Source: Parvularcula sp.
GTDB lineage: Bacteria; Pseudomonadota; Alphaproteobacteria; Caulobacterales; Parvularculaceae
NCBI GenBank assembly: GCA_002704915.1
Contig: PAIP01000026.1
Location: 16,351-80,350 of the forward strand
DNA length: 64,000 bases
Reading direction: 5' to 3'
This document shows positions 27,976 through 37,083 of the stretch, in pieces. Each line of letters opens with the position of its first letter. Position 1 is the first letter of the stretch. The position numbers and the translations under genes were made by a program. The notes beneath the pieces are model-generated. The model was not told where the DNA came from. It was given only the letters and a program-made list of their open reading frames with translations, and did not search any database.

Positions 27976-29019
27976 ATGGAAGGATTGCTTCGACAAAACG
28001 GCCTGGCTGACGTCTGGGCTGGCGCGTCTGCTCTCCTGGCGAAGCGCGCAGCGCCGAAGCTGGGTCCGGTTGCGCCATGCGACATGCTGTGGTGGATCTT
28101 CACCGCGTCGGTCGCGTTTTCCGTAGCGGCGGATTATGCCGGCAATGTCGGCGCGCTAATGACATACATCTTCGCGATTGGCGGTTCGGCAGGCTGCGGA
28201 TGGCTGTGGCTGCTTTCGCGCACGCTGTTTCGGGCCGAAAAGCCCCTTGCGCGCTGGAATATCCTCGCCATCGCCGCAATCATCGCGGTTGAATCCTATT
28301 GGAACCTCGCCGGCGTCCCCGCCGAATCGGGCGAACTCCGCCGCATCGCCGCCAACGCTGCGTCGCTTATTTGCATTGGCGCGGTCGTGCTTGTCTTTGT
28401 CGAAGTTTTTTCCGGCTACAGCGCCGCCCTGCCGAAGCATGAAAGGCGTTTCCGCCAGCTCTTCGCGCTGATCTTCGGCGGCATGATCGCCGTGACCTTT
28501 CTCTGGGCGATGAACGCCAATGAGACGAGCATCGGCGCAAGGTGGGCCGACGCCACGCTTATAGTCTGCGCCGCCATCGCTGTCATCGGCGCGAGATTCG
28601 CCGTCTCATTCCGCAAACGCCATCCCTTACCGGCGCGCAGCGTGCGAAAGGCCACCCCCTCGCCTGCCGCCAGCGACGAGAGCCTGGCCCAGCGCATTCT
28701 CCACGCCATCGAAGCGGAACGGCGTTTTGCAACGCCCGATCTCAAAATCGCCGACCTCGCCGCAACGCTCGGCGAGCAGGATTATAAAGTGACGCAATGC
28801 ATCACCGGCCTTCTCGGCTATCGGAACTTCAATCACCTAATCAATGCGCGCCGCATCGACTATGCCAAGGAGTTGTTGTCCAATCCGGCACATGACAGCC
28901 GGCCTATTCTGTCGATTGCGTTCGACTGCGGCTTTAACTCGATCGGGCCATTCAATCGCGCCTTCAAAAGCCATGTGGGCATGACGCCGCGCGAGTTCAG
29001 AATCAAAGCGGCAGGTTAA
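27976..29019 (+). CDS. Membrane-anchored AraC-type transcription regulator
   Basis: A 347-aa protein: five or six hydrophobic segments (about residues 30-215), then a cytosolic AraC/XylS double-HTH domain (about residues 250-345; LKIADLAATLGEQDY, then SIAFDCGFNSIGPFNRAFK, ending GMTPREFRIKAAG). The helix-rich N-terminus replaces the usual cupin sensor, suggesting detection of a membrane signal. The start at 27976 has GAGAGGTGA upstream; an ATG at 27856 is possible. It is divergent from the DUF2306 gene, which it may control. Confidence 0.85.
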   Translation: MEGLLRQNGLADVWAGASALLAKRAAPKLGPVAPCDMLWWIFTASVAFSVAADYAGNVGALMTYIFAIGGSAGCGWLWLLSRTLFRAEKPLARWNILAIAAIIAVESYWNLAGVPAESGELRRIAANAASLICIGAVVLVFVEVFSGYSAALPKHERRFRQLFALIFGGMIAVTFLWAMNANETSIGARWADATLIVCAAIAVIGARFAVSFRKRHPLPARSVRKATPSPAASDESLAQRILHAIEAERRFATPDLKIADLAATLGEQDYKVTQCITGLLGYRNFNHLINARRIDYAKELLSNPAHDSRPILSIAFDCGFNSIGPFNRAFKSHVGMTPREFRIKAAG

Positions 29020-29202
29020 AGGCGATCGCCGCACCCTTCCGGTTGACTGGGCCCCTGAGATAGTCGCCGCGCGCGGCGGTCCCGTACGTAACTGCACACC
29101 GGCCAGCACAGCGTGATCGTAACCTGAAAAAAAGTCGTCCCATGGGCAGGCATAGCAGGGTTTTAGCCTGGCGCAAAAAGCGAGAGCTTCCCATCCACGG
29201 CG

Positions 29203-31080
29203 TCAATATTTCACCAGCACCGCCTGATCGCTCCGGTCTGGGTTCCGAACTCTTGTGGAGGTCAACGTCATGGCTGCAGGCTCACAGGCCATCGTCCACT
29301 CGCCGCCGCCGCCCACATAGGATTGGGCGCCAAACCCTTCGCTTTCCGTTGTGATGCGTCTGCGTTCATAGTCCGGCGCGGAACTCACAAAGCCATCAAG
29401 GGACAGACCTTCGATATCGATCTTCAGAACGCCGTCCTCAACCTCCCATCGGCCATAATGATGATATCTAAAATAGGTGACGGTTGTATCCTCGGCACGG
29501 ATCGTGTGCGGATCATCAATCGTAAATGTTCCCCCGGCGCGTATGTTCACCACCGGACCAGGCTGGGTGTACACGGTTTCGACAGCGCCCTCCAGATCAT
29601 CGAAAATAGCGGGGATCGACCCTCGAAAGCGAAACTTGTCCTTTGCGTTGGCCGCCCGAAGTTTTTCTTCCGCCGCGCGAAAGTCATCCATTTGATCAGG
29701 CGGAACCATGCCTCTCGCCGCCTCCAGCGCTTCGAGCGCGCCGGCCAGCGGGTCCTCCGCCTCGTCGTCCGGCGTGGCCTGCTCCATCCAGACGCCGATC
29801 TGACAGGCGCAAGTCTTTCCGTCGCTATTGTCCATTGACAGTCTTGCGGTGAGATTATCGCCCGAGGGCGAAATCGCCGCCACAATCATCGGCGTTGATG
29901 GGGTATCGATCTCCACCGTTCCGGTAACGCCGGTCCAGTCTTCATCGCCGTTTCCGCGAATGGCCAACTGCGCTCCGCCCGTCTCAATTCGCAGTTTCGG
30001 GGAGCCGCCTCCGGGAAGGGAAACTTCGCGCAACTGTACGGAGAGCGGCGGGCCTTCAATGACGGCGTCGCACGCCCGCGTGAGGTCCTGCTCTTCAGCT
30101 TCCGCCTGAAACGGCAAAGGCCGCCCGTCCGGCATGGTGATCGTCTGGTCCGCTTGCGCGATCGCCCAGTCGAGCCAGCGTTCCGGCGGCAATATTTCAG
30201 AAGCTCCATCGGGCCGTCTCAGATATTCATCACCGCCGAGACCGACAGAAAGGACCCAATTCGTATTAAATGCCTGTTCTCCCCAGAAAAAGAATGGCTG
30301 CGCATCATAGGAATGCTCCGTCAGCGGACAGGATTTTTGCCGCATGAAAAACTCTTCAATGCGATGATCGCGTTCGGTAGCGCCATCGACAATCTTATGC
30401 GCAAACCATTCCGCCGATCCCTCGACCCACCAGTGCTGCTCCATGGCGCCGCGAGTGTAGAACCCACTTTGCATAGTGTGCATCCATTCGTGGGCGAGGC
30501 CGAACCGGCGCTCGCGATCAGTTTCAAGCCGGTCGGAAAACACAACGACAAGGCACAACCCCTCGGGCAAGTCTCCCAAGTCGCCGCCCATTTCGGTGAT
30601 GACGTGCTTGGTCAGTTGGACATCCCTGTCGTCATCCGCAGCATCGCCTTCCTCGCCCGTATTTGCACAATCCGTTAAGGCCAGGCTGGGATTAAAAATG
30701 TCCAGCCGGCTTTCCACCAGAAGAACCGGACGGTTGGGCGAGCTTGGAAAATAGGACTGGATCTCTTCGAGCCGCGGCTCCATGGATTTCAGCAAAAGGA
30801 GCAGCCGATCCGGGCGGCCCTCCTCGCTGCGCCGTCGCAATCTGTAAACAGGCTGATCGCCCACAGAAAAATCTGCTCGGCGCAGACGTCCCATTCCAAA
30901 GATTTCGTCCAGCAAAGCATCGTATTCAGCGGGGTCGTAAGGAGCCGATGGCCTTGTCGGACAGGCGCCTTCGGAAGGCGCAGCAACCGCGAGGCTCAAT
31001 ACCCCCGCGAGCGCAGCCAGACGAGACCGCCGCCGGTTTCCGGTGGGTTGGCCCCTCGAACCATGCGCGCTGCTTTTCAT
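29203..31080 (-). CDS. Secreted gluzincin-type metallopeptidase, family unrecognised
   Basis: A 625-aa protein with a basic, Arg-rich start, a signal peptide to about residue 39 and a mature extracellular body. Zinc motif H197-E-W-M-H201, followed 18 residues later by E220 in WWVEGSAEW, exactly the HExxH-x18-E pattern of gluzincin peptidases; GFYTRGAMEQHWW lies between. The C-terminal 350 residues have no recognised domain. The ATG at 31080 has GGGAGGG upstream; an upstream in-frame TTG start is less likely. No propeptide can be assigned. It is a single-gene unit, divergent from the CoxE-like gene. Confidence 0.65.
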   Translation of the reverse strand: MKSSAHGSRGQPTGNRRRSRLAALAGVLSLAVAAPSEGACPTRPSAPYDPAEYDALLDEIFGMGRLRRADFSVGDQPVYRLRRRSEEGRPDRLLLLLKSMEPRLEEIQSYFPSSPNRPVLLVESRLDIFNPSLALTDCANTGEEGDAADDDRDVQLTKHVITEMGGDLGDLPEGLCLVVVFSDRLETDRERRFGLAHEWMHTMQSGFYTRGAMEQHWWVEGSAEWFAHKIVDGATERDHRIEEFFMRQKSCPLTEHSYDAQPFFFWGEQAFNTNWVLSVGLGGDEYLRRPDGASEILPPERWLDWAIAQADQTITMPDGRPLPFQAEAEEQDLTRACDAVIEGPPLSVQLREVSLPGGGSPKLRIETGGAQLAIRGNGDEDWTGVTGTVEIDTPSTPMIVAAISPSGDNLTARLSMDNSDGKTCACQIGVWMEQATPDDEAEDPLAGALEALEAARGMVPPDQMDDFRAAEEKLRAANAKDKFRFRGSIPAIFDDLEGAVETVYTQPGPVVNIRAGGTFTIDDPHTIRAEDTTVTYFRYHHYGRWEVEDGVLKIDIEGLSLDGFVSSAPDYERRRITTESEGFGAQSYVGGGGEWTMACEPAAMTLTSTRVRNPDRSDQAVLVKY

Positions 31081-31210
31081 TGCCGCCCTCCCAGAATGAA
31101 TGCGCCGCAATCATAGGATAACCCATGCCTTGCGCCAAATTTCTCGCTTTAGCGCCGCGCAAGACTGCATCATGGTCTTTCGTATGGAACGTCACGCGTT
31201 AGAATAGGCC

Positions 31211-32386
31211 ATGTTTGCCAAATTTTTCCACGAGCTGAAATCGGCAGGGCTGCCCGTTTCCTTAAGGGAATATCTCACCCTGATGGAAGCCATGGACGCC
31301 GACCTCGCCAGCCGCAAGGTCGAGGACTTCTATTATCTGTCCCGCTCCGCGCTGGTGAAGGACGAGCGCAATCTCGACAAGTTCGACCGCATCTTCGGTC
31401 ATGTTTTCAAGGGCCTCGAAACCGTCGGCGAGCAGATCAGCGCCGATATTCCCGAAGACTGGCTGAAGCTCATGACCGAGCGTTATTTCACAGAAGAAGA
31501 AATGAAGGAGATCGAGGCGCTTGGCGGCTGGGACAAGCTCATGGAGACGTTGAAAGAGCGCCTTGAGGAACAGAAAAAGCGCCATGAAGGCGGCAATAAA
31601 TGGATCGGCACAGGGGGGACCTCGCCTTTCGGCTCCGGCGGCTACAATCCCGAAGGCGTTCGCATCGGCAATGAGGGCAAACGCCAGGGCCGGGCGGTCA
31701 AGGTCTGGGAAAAGCGCGACTACAAAAATCTCGACGACAATGTGGAGCTCGGCACGCGCAACATCAAAATGGCGCTGCGGAAACTGCGCCGGTTTGCGCG
31801 CGAGGGCGCGCCCGACGAATTCGATCTCGACAGCACCATAGATGCGACGGCGCGCGCCGGCTATCTCGACATCAAGATGCGCCCCGAACGGCGCAATACA
31901 ATCAAGGTGCTCTTGTTTTTCGACGTGGGCGGATCAATGGATCCGTTCATTAAGGTCTGCGAAGAGCTATTTTCCGCCGCCCGCGCGGAATTCAAACATA
32001 TGGAGTATTTTTACTTCCATAATTGCCTTTATGACTTCGTATGGAAGGACAACCGCCGGCGCTGGACGGAAAAAATCCCTACCTGGGATGTGCTTCACAA
32101 ATATCCGCACGATTACAAAGTCATCTTTGTCGGCGATGCGTCCATGTCGCCCTATGAAATAACGGTCCCCGGCGGGGCGGTCGAATATTTCAACGAAGAA
32201 GCCGGCGCTGTCTGGATGAAGCGGGTGACGGATATTTATGAACGCGTGGTGTGGCTCAATCCGGTGCGCAAGGACAGTTGGGACTATGTGCCGTCAACCA
32301 AGCTCTTACGCGAATTGACCGGCGATCGGATGTTCCCGCTGACGCTCGGCGGCATTGAAAAAGCCATGGCCGAGCTTAAACGCTAG
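31211..32386 (+). CDS. VWA-domain protein of the CoxE type
   Basis: A 391-aa cytoplasmic protein: a helical N-terminal half (FFHELKSAGLPVSLREY), a charged Gly-rich linker (about residues 125-165), and a VWA fold whose metal site is DVGGSMDPF near residue 238. CoxE-like proteins usually work with a MoxR-type AAA ATPase to insert a metal or assemble an enzyme. No such ATPase is adjacent here. The ATG at 31211 follows GAATAGGCC. Confidence 0.85.
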   Translation: MFAKFFHELKSAGLPVSLREYLTLMEAMDADLASRKVEDFYYLSRSALVKDERNLDKFDRIFGHVFKGLETVGEQISADIPEDWLKLMTERYFTEEEMKEIEALGGWDKLMETLKERLEEQKKRHEGGNKWIGTGGTSPFGSGGYNPEGVRIGNEGKRQGRAVKVWEKRDYKNLDDNVELGTRNIKMALRKLRRFAREGAPDEFDLDSTIDATARAGYLDIKMRPERRNTIKVLLFFDVGGSMDPFIKVCEELFSAARAEFKHMEYFYFHNCLYDFVWKDNRRRWTEKIPTWDVLHKYPHDYKVIFVGDASMSPYEITVPGGAVEYFNEEAGAVWMKRVTDIYERVVWLNPVRKDSWDYVPSTKLLRELTGDRMFPLTLGGIEKAMAELKR

Positions 32387-32418
32387 TTTTCAGTTTCGTA
32401 TTTTTGTAAAAGGCGCGA

Positions 32419-32439
32419 TTGATGGACGACAACCATCAA
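32419..32439. terminator. Hairpin between convergent CoxE-like and Hpt genes
   Basis: TTGATGG (32419-32425) and CCATCAA (32433-32439) form a 7-bp stem with a 7-base loop, with GCG flanks that can extend it. It lies between the 3' ends of two convergent genes and could end both transcripts, but there is no T run on either side. Confidence 0.35.
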
Positions 32440-32465
32440 CCGCGTATGCGCTTCCAGAAAGGGCC

Positions 32466-32819
32466 TCAAATCGCCGCAGCGAGGCGGAACCGTTTGGCCT
32501 CATCCATCGCATCTGACGCCATGAAACGCAGCGTCACGAGGAGCGTCGCGCGCGCTTCCTGTTTTCCGGGCGATGACCCGACAAGGCTTTCGGCTTCCTG
32601 GCAAACCTCGCCCAGGTTCCAGGCCCCGACGCCGCGCGCCGCGCCTTTCAGCGTATGCGCCGTATTCTTCCATTCCTCATCCACCTGGAAGACATCGAAC
32701 TGATCCATCAGGAGAGCCACCTGATCGGAGAATATTTCAAGAATTTCATCGCGAAGTTCGTCATCGCCGGCGACGTATTTTTCGAGATGGTTAAAATCGA
32801 TAATACTGCTTGCCGTCAT
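32466..32819 (-). CDS. Histidine phosphotransfer (Hpt) domain protein
   Basis: A 117-aa single Hpt domain; phosphoacceptor H55 in NTAHTLKGAARGVGAW. Such stand-alone Hpt proteins relay phosphate between a hybrid kinase and a response regulator; in alphaproteobacteria they often feed cell-cycle or stress pathways. No kinase or regulator is beside it, so its partner is elsewhere. Cytoplasmic. Confidence 0.87.
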   Translation of the reverse strand: MTASSIIDFNHLEKYVAGDDELRDEILEIFSDQVALLMDQFDVFQVDEEWKNTAHTLKGAARGVGAWNLGEVCQEAESLVGSSPGKQEARATLLVTLRFMASDAMDEAKRFRLAAAI

Positions 32820-32927
32820 GTCCAGCTCACTTTGTTGTTGTGCTTTTTAATCTGACAAAACCGTAAGGGTGAATTGCTACAACCAGATTAAAATTTTATC
32901 CGTCATATTTAACGGCCCGTAAACAAT

Positions 32928-32964
32928 AACGCCGCCCGCAAGCATCAAACCTGCGGGCGGCGTT
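32928..32964 (-). terminator. Strong terminator after the acidic repeat gene
   Basis: An 11-bp perfect GC-rich stem, CGCCGCCCGCA (32930-32940) with TGCGGGCGGCG (32952-32962), extended by AA/TT. On the minus strand it is followed by TTATTGTTTA, 40-75 bases past the stop of the acidic repeat gene. Confidence 0.75.
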
Positions 32965-33004
32965 TCATTCTGGCACGCTTTCAGAAAAAACGTGCGTGAC
33001 CGGA

Positions 33005-33490
33005 TCAGTTTTGCGGTTCTTCCTCGTCGGCGGCGTCTTCGGCTGCTGCCTCCATGTCGTCCGCAGCCTCGTCCATTTCGTCGCCGGCTTCGTCGGCCAT
33101 CTCTTCCATGTCCTCGGCTGCGCCTTCCGCCGCCTCTTCCATGTTTTCGCCGGCTTCCTGCATTTCGTCGCCAGCCTCGTCGGCCATTTCCTCCATGGGG
33201 TCCATGGCGTCGCCCGCCATCTCTTCGGCGTCGTCCATGGCGTCGCCCATCGCTTCGCCGGTCTCTTCCATGGCTTCGTCCATATCTTCGCCGGCCTCCT
33301 CCAAGGCGCCGTCGGTTGCATCATCGGCGTCATCGGCCATGTCGCCAACGGCGTCCGCCGCATCTTCCGCGGCGCCTTCGATCGCTTCCGCCGCGTTTTC
33401 CAGCGGCTCGGGCGCGTCATTGCCCATAAGCTGAGTCAACCCGATGATAACCGCCAGCGCGACCGCGATGACGAGAAGAATTCTAAGCAT
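33005..33490 (-). CDS. Membrane-anchored acidic Ala/Glu/Asp/Met repeat protein
   Basis: A 161-aa protein with an N-terminal hydrophobic helix (residues 3-22) and a long, highly acidic, Ala-, Glu-, Asp- and Met-rich tail with no aromatic residues and almost no basic ones. The segment MEEMADEAGDEM occurs twice exactly, and MEEA/MDEA variants recur, giving a long helix-like periodicity. The repeats show at the DNA level too, so several spurious long frames exist on the other strand. Possible roles are a divalent-cation buffer or an extended stalk. Function unknown. Confidence 0.7.
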   Translation of the reverse strand: MLRILLVIAVALAVIIGLTQLMGNDAPEPLENAAEAIEGAAEDAADAVGDMADDADDATDGALEEAGEDMDEAMEETGEAMGDAMDDAEEMAGDAMDPMEEMADEAGDEMQEAGENMEEAAEGAAEDMEEMADEAGDEMDEAADDMEAAAEDAADEEEPQN

Positions 33491-33704
33491 GATATGCCCC
33501 TTCTTAATGCGTTTGCTTCGCCCGATGTGGGTTGTCGATACGCGACTTCTATTCTATGCGCCACGGGCTCCAACGCCACTCCCTCATTGGCGCTTCCTCA
33601 CCCTGCCGCCTGATTTTATCCCCATGCCGGGGTCCCGTAAATGGCGCCGGGCCCTCGCGAAATTACGGATTTGACAATAATTCCGGGCGCTTGGAGGTTG
33701 TTTC

Positions 33705-33776
33705 ATGCCTGAACGCCGCATAATAAGCCGACTTTCGGCCTATCGACGCGCATTACCCGGCCAGGAGACCGCATGA
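33705..33776 (+). CDS. Possible 23-aa leader peptide upstream of HerA-like gene
   Basis: ATG at 33705 has a strong GGAGGTTG ribosome site; the peptide [20 protein letters not shown] is Arg-rich, and its TGA (33774-33776) overlaps the ATG of the HerA-like gene (ATGA). Its start and coupling suggest a leader that sets translation of that gene. A perfect TTGACA lies at 33671, but I see no matching -10 box. Confidence 0.45.
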   Translation: MPERRIISRLSAYRRALPGQETA

Positions 33777-35236
33777 CTGAGACGTCTGTTTTTCTTGGAA
33801 AGAGCGACAAGCCGGAAGCGCTTTCCCTCAAATACGCCAATCGCCACGGACTGATCTCGGGCGCCACCGGCACCGGCAAGACCGTCACCCTGCAGATTAT
33901 CGCCGAAGGCTTCTCCGCCGCGGGCGTGCCGGTTTTCGTCGCGGACGTAAAAGGGGATCTGTCGGGCGTCGCCGAGCCCGTAGAAATGAAAAACTTTCTC
34001 ACCGCGCGGGCGCTAACGGTCGGCCTCGATCCTTATGAGCCCAAAGGCTTCCCGGTCTGTTTCTGGGACCTCTTCGGCGAACAGGGCCATCCCGTGCGCG
34101 CCACCGTGTCAGAAATGGGGCCCCTTCTGCTGTCTCGCCTTCTCGGTCTCAATGACACCCAGGAAGGCGTTCTGACACTTGCCTTTCGCCTTGCCGACGA
34201 CGAAGGCCTTTTACTCCTCGATCTGAAAGATCTGCGCGCGCTTCTTGTGACCGTCGCCGACCGGTCGAAGGAGTTATCCGCCGAATACGGACATGTCTCG
34301 CGCGCCTCCGTGGGCGCCATCCAGCGCCGGCTTCTCGCGCTTGAGGAACAGGGCGCGGAGCGCTTTTTCGGCGAACCGGCGCTTGAGCTGAAGGACTTTT
34401 TGCGCACGACCGAAGACGGCGCCGGGATCATTAACATTCTCGCGGCGGACAAGCTGATGCAGACGCCGAAGCTCTATGCGACGTTCCTGCTCTGGCTCCT
34501 GTCGGAGCTTTTCGAGGAACTGCCGGAGATCGGCGATCCGGACAAACCGAAACTCGTTTTCTTTTTCGATGAAGCGCATCTCCTCTTTGACGAGGCGCCC
34601 AAAGCGCTGCTCGAAAAAGTCGAACAGGTTGTGCGCCTGATCCGGTCCAAAGGCGTCGGCGTCTTCTTCGTGACGCAAAACCCGCTCGATGTGCCGGACA
34701 GCGTCTCGAGCCAGCTTGGGAATCGCGTGCAGCACGCCCTGCGCGCCTTCACGCCTCGCGAACAACGCGTGGTGAAGGCGGCGGCCGAGACTTTCAGACC
34801 AAACCCCGCTTTTGATACGCTGGAGGTGATCACGCAGCTCGGCATTGGCGAGGCGCTGGTGTCAACGCTGGAAAGCAAAGGCGCGCCGGGCGTCGTTCAG
34901 CGCACGCTGATCCGCCCGCCCTCATCGCGCATGGGACCGCTCACCATCACTGAACGCAAAAACGTCCTGCGCTATTCGGACATGGCCGATAAATATGACG
35001 ACGAAGTCGACCGCGAGTCCGCCTATGAAATCCTGAAGGAGCGCGCCGAAAAACTCGCCGAACAGGAAGCCAAAGCGCGCGAAAAGGAAGAAAAACAGAA
35101 ATCGTCAAAACGAACGCGCTCGCGCCGGCGGCGCTCCAACCGGCAAAGCGTCGGCGAGGCCGCTTTCAAAACCGCAGCGCGGACGCTGGCGCGCGAACTG
35201 GTGCGCGGCCTTCTCGGCAGCCTGAAGCGGCGCTGA
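33773..35236 (+). CDS. HerA/YjgR-like ATPase (DUF853)
   Basis: A 487-aa hexameric-type P-loop ATPase related to HerA and FtsK. The Walker A motif is [10 protein letters not shown] (about residues 29-38), the Walker B is [12 protein letters not shown], and [12 protein letters not shown] follows. The C-terminal tail is highly charged and basic ([16 protein letters not shown]). DUF853 proteins have no proven role; DNA or envelope translocation is possible. It is followed at 1 base by a CPBP protease gene. Confidence 0.88.
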   Translation: MTETSVFLGKSDKPEALSLKYANRHGLISGATGTGKTVTLQIIAEGFSAAGVPVFVADVKGDLSGVAEPVEMKNFLTARALTVGLDPYEPKGFPVCFWDLFGEQGHPVRATVSEMGPLLLSRLLGLNDTQEGVLTLAFRLADDEGLLLLDLKDLRALLVTVADRSKELSAEYGHVSRASVGAIQRRLLALEEQGAERFFGEPALELKDFLRTTEDGAGIINILAADKLMQTPKLYATFLLWLLSELFEELPEIGDPDKPKLVFFFDEAHLLFDEAPKALLEKVEQVVRLIRSKGVGVFFVTQNPLDVPDSVSSQLGNRVQHALRAFTPREQRVVKAAAETFRPNPAFDTLEVITQLGIGEALVSTLESKGAPGVVQRTLIRPPSSRMGPLTITERKNVLRYSDMADKYDDEVDRESAYEILKERAEKLAEQEAKAREKEEKQKSSKRTRSRRRRSNRQSVGEAAFKTAARTLARELVRGLLGSLKRR

Positions 35237-35237
35237 C

Positions 35238-35843
35238 ATGGCGGATCAAATCCCGCCTTCCGAGAACCGCGCCTTTGTTTTTGTCGTCGCCGGTACGGCG
35301 CTGATGGGGTTCGCCGCCATCGGCCTCAGCGTCGTAATGAATACGCCGCTCGGGCCTCAATTCACGGCGGACATCAATGCGGTGCTGATCGGCGTTATCG
35401 CAACGACGCCGCTCGCCGCGTTTTTGTGGTGGTTTTCAAACACCACGCTGGAACATTTCGCCTCGTTTCGAAAGTCGCAGATCAAGTTTTTTTCGGAAAT
35501 CGGCTTCGCCTTCACGCCGGCCAGGATCGCCGCCATGGCGGTCGCCGCCGGCGTCTCTGAAGAATTGCTATTTCGCGGCGTGCTACAAACATGGGGCGCC
35601 CAACATGCCCCCGAAATCGTTGCGATCATCCTTACCAATATCGTCTTCGGCATGATGCATATGCGCACCGCGCTTTACGCCGTTATCGCCGGATTAGTGG
35701 GTTTTTATCTCGGCGTGCTTTACATGCTGGCTGACAATTTGCTGGCGCCCATCGCCGCCCATACCCTTTATGACGCGATCGCCCTTGAATATACGCGCCG
35801 CGCCGTCTCTCATTACGATCTTGAAACCGGCGCGGAACGTTAG
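35238..35843 (+). CDS. CPBP-family intramembrane glutamic protease
   Basis: A 201-aa membrane protein with about five helices and the Abi/CAAX-protease motifs EE-x3-R (E108, E109, R113 in GVSEELLFRG), H141 in FGMMHMRT and H175 in IAAHTLYD. Family members are intramembrane proteases or immunity proteins. It starts one base after the HerA-like gene. Its TAG stop shares TTAG with the convergent Nudix gene stop (TAA). Confidence 0.88.
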   Translation: MADQIPPSENRAFVFVVAGTALMGFAAIGLSVVMNTPLGPQFTADINAVLIGVIATTPLAAFLWWFSNTTLEHFASFRKSQIKFFSEIGFAFTPARIAAMAVAAGVSEELLFRGVLQTWGAQHAPEIVAIILTNIVFGMMHMRTALYAVIAGLVGFYLGVLYMLADNLLAPIAAHTLYDAIALEYTRRAVSHYDLETGAER

Positions 35844-36619
35844 CTGCGCATGGCGCTTTCGAGAATTTCCTCCGTCACCGGATAGCCCATATCGTCAGGG
35901 ATCGTCAGAAACTTCTGACCATTGCGCTCCACAATGCGCGGCTCGACAAGGCCGACTTTACGCTCCGCTGCGAAACTGAACACCTCCGCCGACGAGGCGC
36001 TGACATTGAGCAACTCCACATTACGCGAGGTCGGAAAGATCATTTTGCGCCGCCCTGCATCGCGGTCGGCGAGAAACGCCGAAGGCGGCGCCCAGACCAC
36101 CTCCATCGCCTCGCCCCCATCGGCCTCGGCGATCTGGTTCTCCGGCGCCTTTGCCGCGAAAAACCATGTGTCGTAACGGCGGTGACGCACATCGCCGGGC
36201 GGGCGCCAGCGCGCAAAGAAATGCAGCGCATCGAGCGTAAGCCGCAGCCCTTTGCTCTTGATCATTTCAAGGAAAAGCGCGTCATTCTCTTCCACCTTTT
36301 TGCGCCAGGAAGCGAGCGCGTCCGCCTCTTCCTGCCCAACGATACAGTCGCCGCGCCGGGCCAGCAAAATTCCTGTCTCCTCAAACGCCTCGCGAATGGC
36401 GGCGATGCGCGGCGCAAGCTGCTCCTCGGGGATCTCGCGTGTCACGTCGCAATAATCTTTCCATGCCGGCGCATGATCGCCCGCATCGATGCGCCCGCCG
36501 GGAAACACCATGGCGCCGCCGGCGAAGGCGATATCGGCGTGTCGCGCCACCATCAGGGCTTCAAATTGCGGCTCGTCACGCAGGAGAATAATCGTTGCGG
36601 CGGGGATCGCCTCAGCCAT
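35840..36619 (-). CDS. Nudix hydrolase (NUDT19-like)
   Basis: A 259-aa Nudix enzyme. GGRIDAGD starts the box; a helix-rich insert of about 33 residues separates it from the core AAIREAFEETGILL. NUDT19-type enzymes hydrolyse CoA esters or nucleotide derivatives; the substrate here is unknown. Cytoplasmic. Its start overlaps the upstream membrane-protein gene by 8 bases. Confidence 0.85.
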   Translation of the reverse strand: MAEAIPAATIILLRDEPQFEALMVARHADIAFAGGAMVFPGGRIDAGDHAPAWKDYCDVTREIPEEQLAPRIAAIREAFEETGILLARRGDCIVGQEEADALASWRKKVEENDALFLEMIKSKGLRLTLDALHFFARWRPPGDVRHRRYDTWFFAAKAPENQIAEADGGEAMEVVWAPPSAFLADRDAGRRKMIFPTSRNVELLNVSASSAEVFSFAAERKVGLVEPRIVERNGQKFLTIPDDMGYPVTEEILESAMRS

Positions 36620-37004
36620 CGAAAAGCCCGTCCTTGCGTTTCATATCTGGATGGGCGGTTTTGGCGCCGGTAAGGCGGATGGCCCCATAACCGCCGAGCG
36701 CGGTCGCGACAACCGCCCCGGGCCAGAGCGCCCAGGGGAGAGGATTGGAAAACATGGTGATCATGGCGGCGAGAAAGATCGACGCCGCGCCAAGTCCGCC
36801 GAGCGGCGCCCATCGCCGGCCGATAAGAAGCGCCAGCAAGGCGGCGACAAAGGCGCCGATAAGCCAGCCGACAAGCAGGACCGCGCCATAGACGGGCGAG
36901 GCCGGCGCCGCCCCTATGATCGCCGCCCCGCCTCCCTCCACGGTCTTCGCTGCGGCGAGACCGGCAATGACGGCGACGATTACTGCGGCGAGCGATCTCA
37001 GCAT
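36612..37004 (-). CDS. Small Gly/Ala-rich membrane protein, unrecognised
   Basis: A 130-aa protein with about four helices and Gly-rich loops (GLAAAKTVEGGGAAIIG). No family recognised. It overlaps the Nudix gene by 8 bases and is divergent from recG, with 79 bases between their starts. Confidence 0.5.
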   Translation of the reverse strand: MLRSLAAVIVAVIAGLAAAKTVEGGGAAIIGAAPASPVYGAVLLVGWLIGAFVAALLALLIGRRWAPLGGLGAASIFLAAMITMFSNPLPWALWPGAVVATALGGYGAIRLTGAKTAHPDMKRKDGLFDG

Positions 37005-37083
37005 TCGGGGCGGCTCCTTCCCCTTGCCTTTTAGTCCTTCACGCGAAATGGAAAACCCTTAAAAACAGCGCTATCGAGTTGTT

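Noticed and set aside
32996..33613. Long plus-strand frames opposite the acidic repeat gene
   Set aside because: They arise from the periodic codons of the repeat on the other strand and give low-complexity Ser/Ala or Arg/Pro products.
33671..33676. Perfect TTGACA -35 box upstream of the HerA-like gene
   Set aside because: No -10 element at 16-18 bases; the position of the ribosome site conflicts with it.
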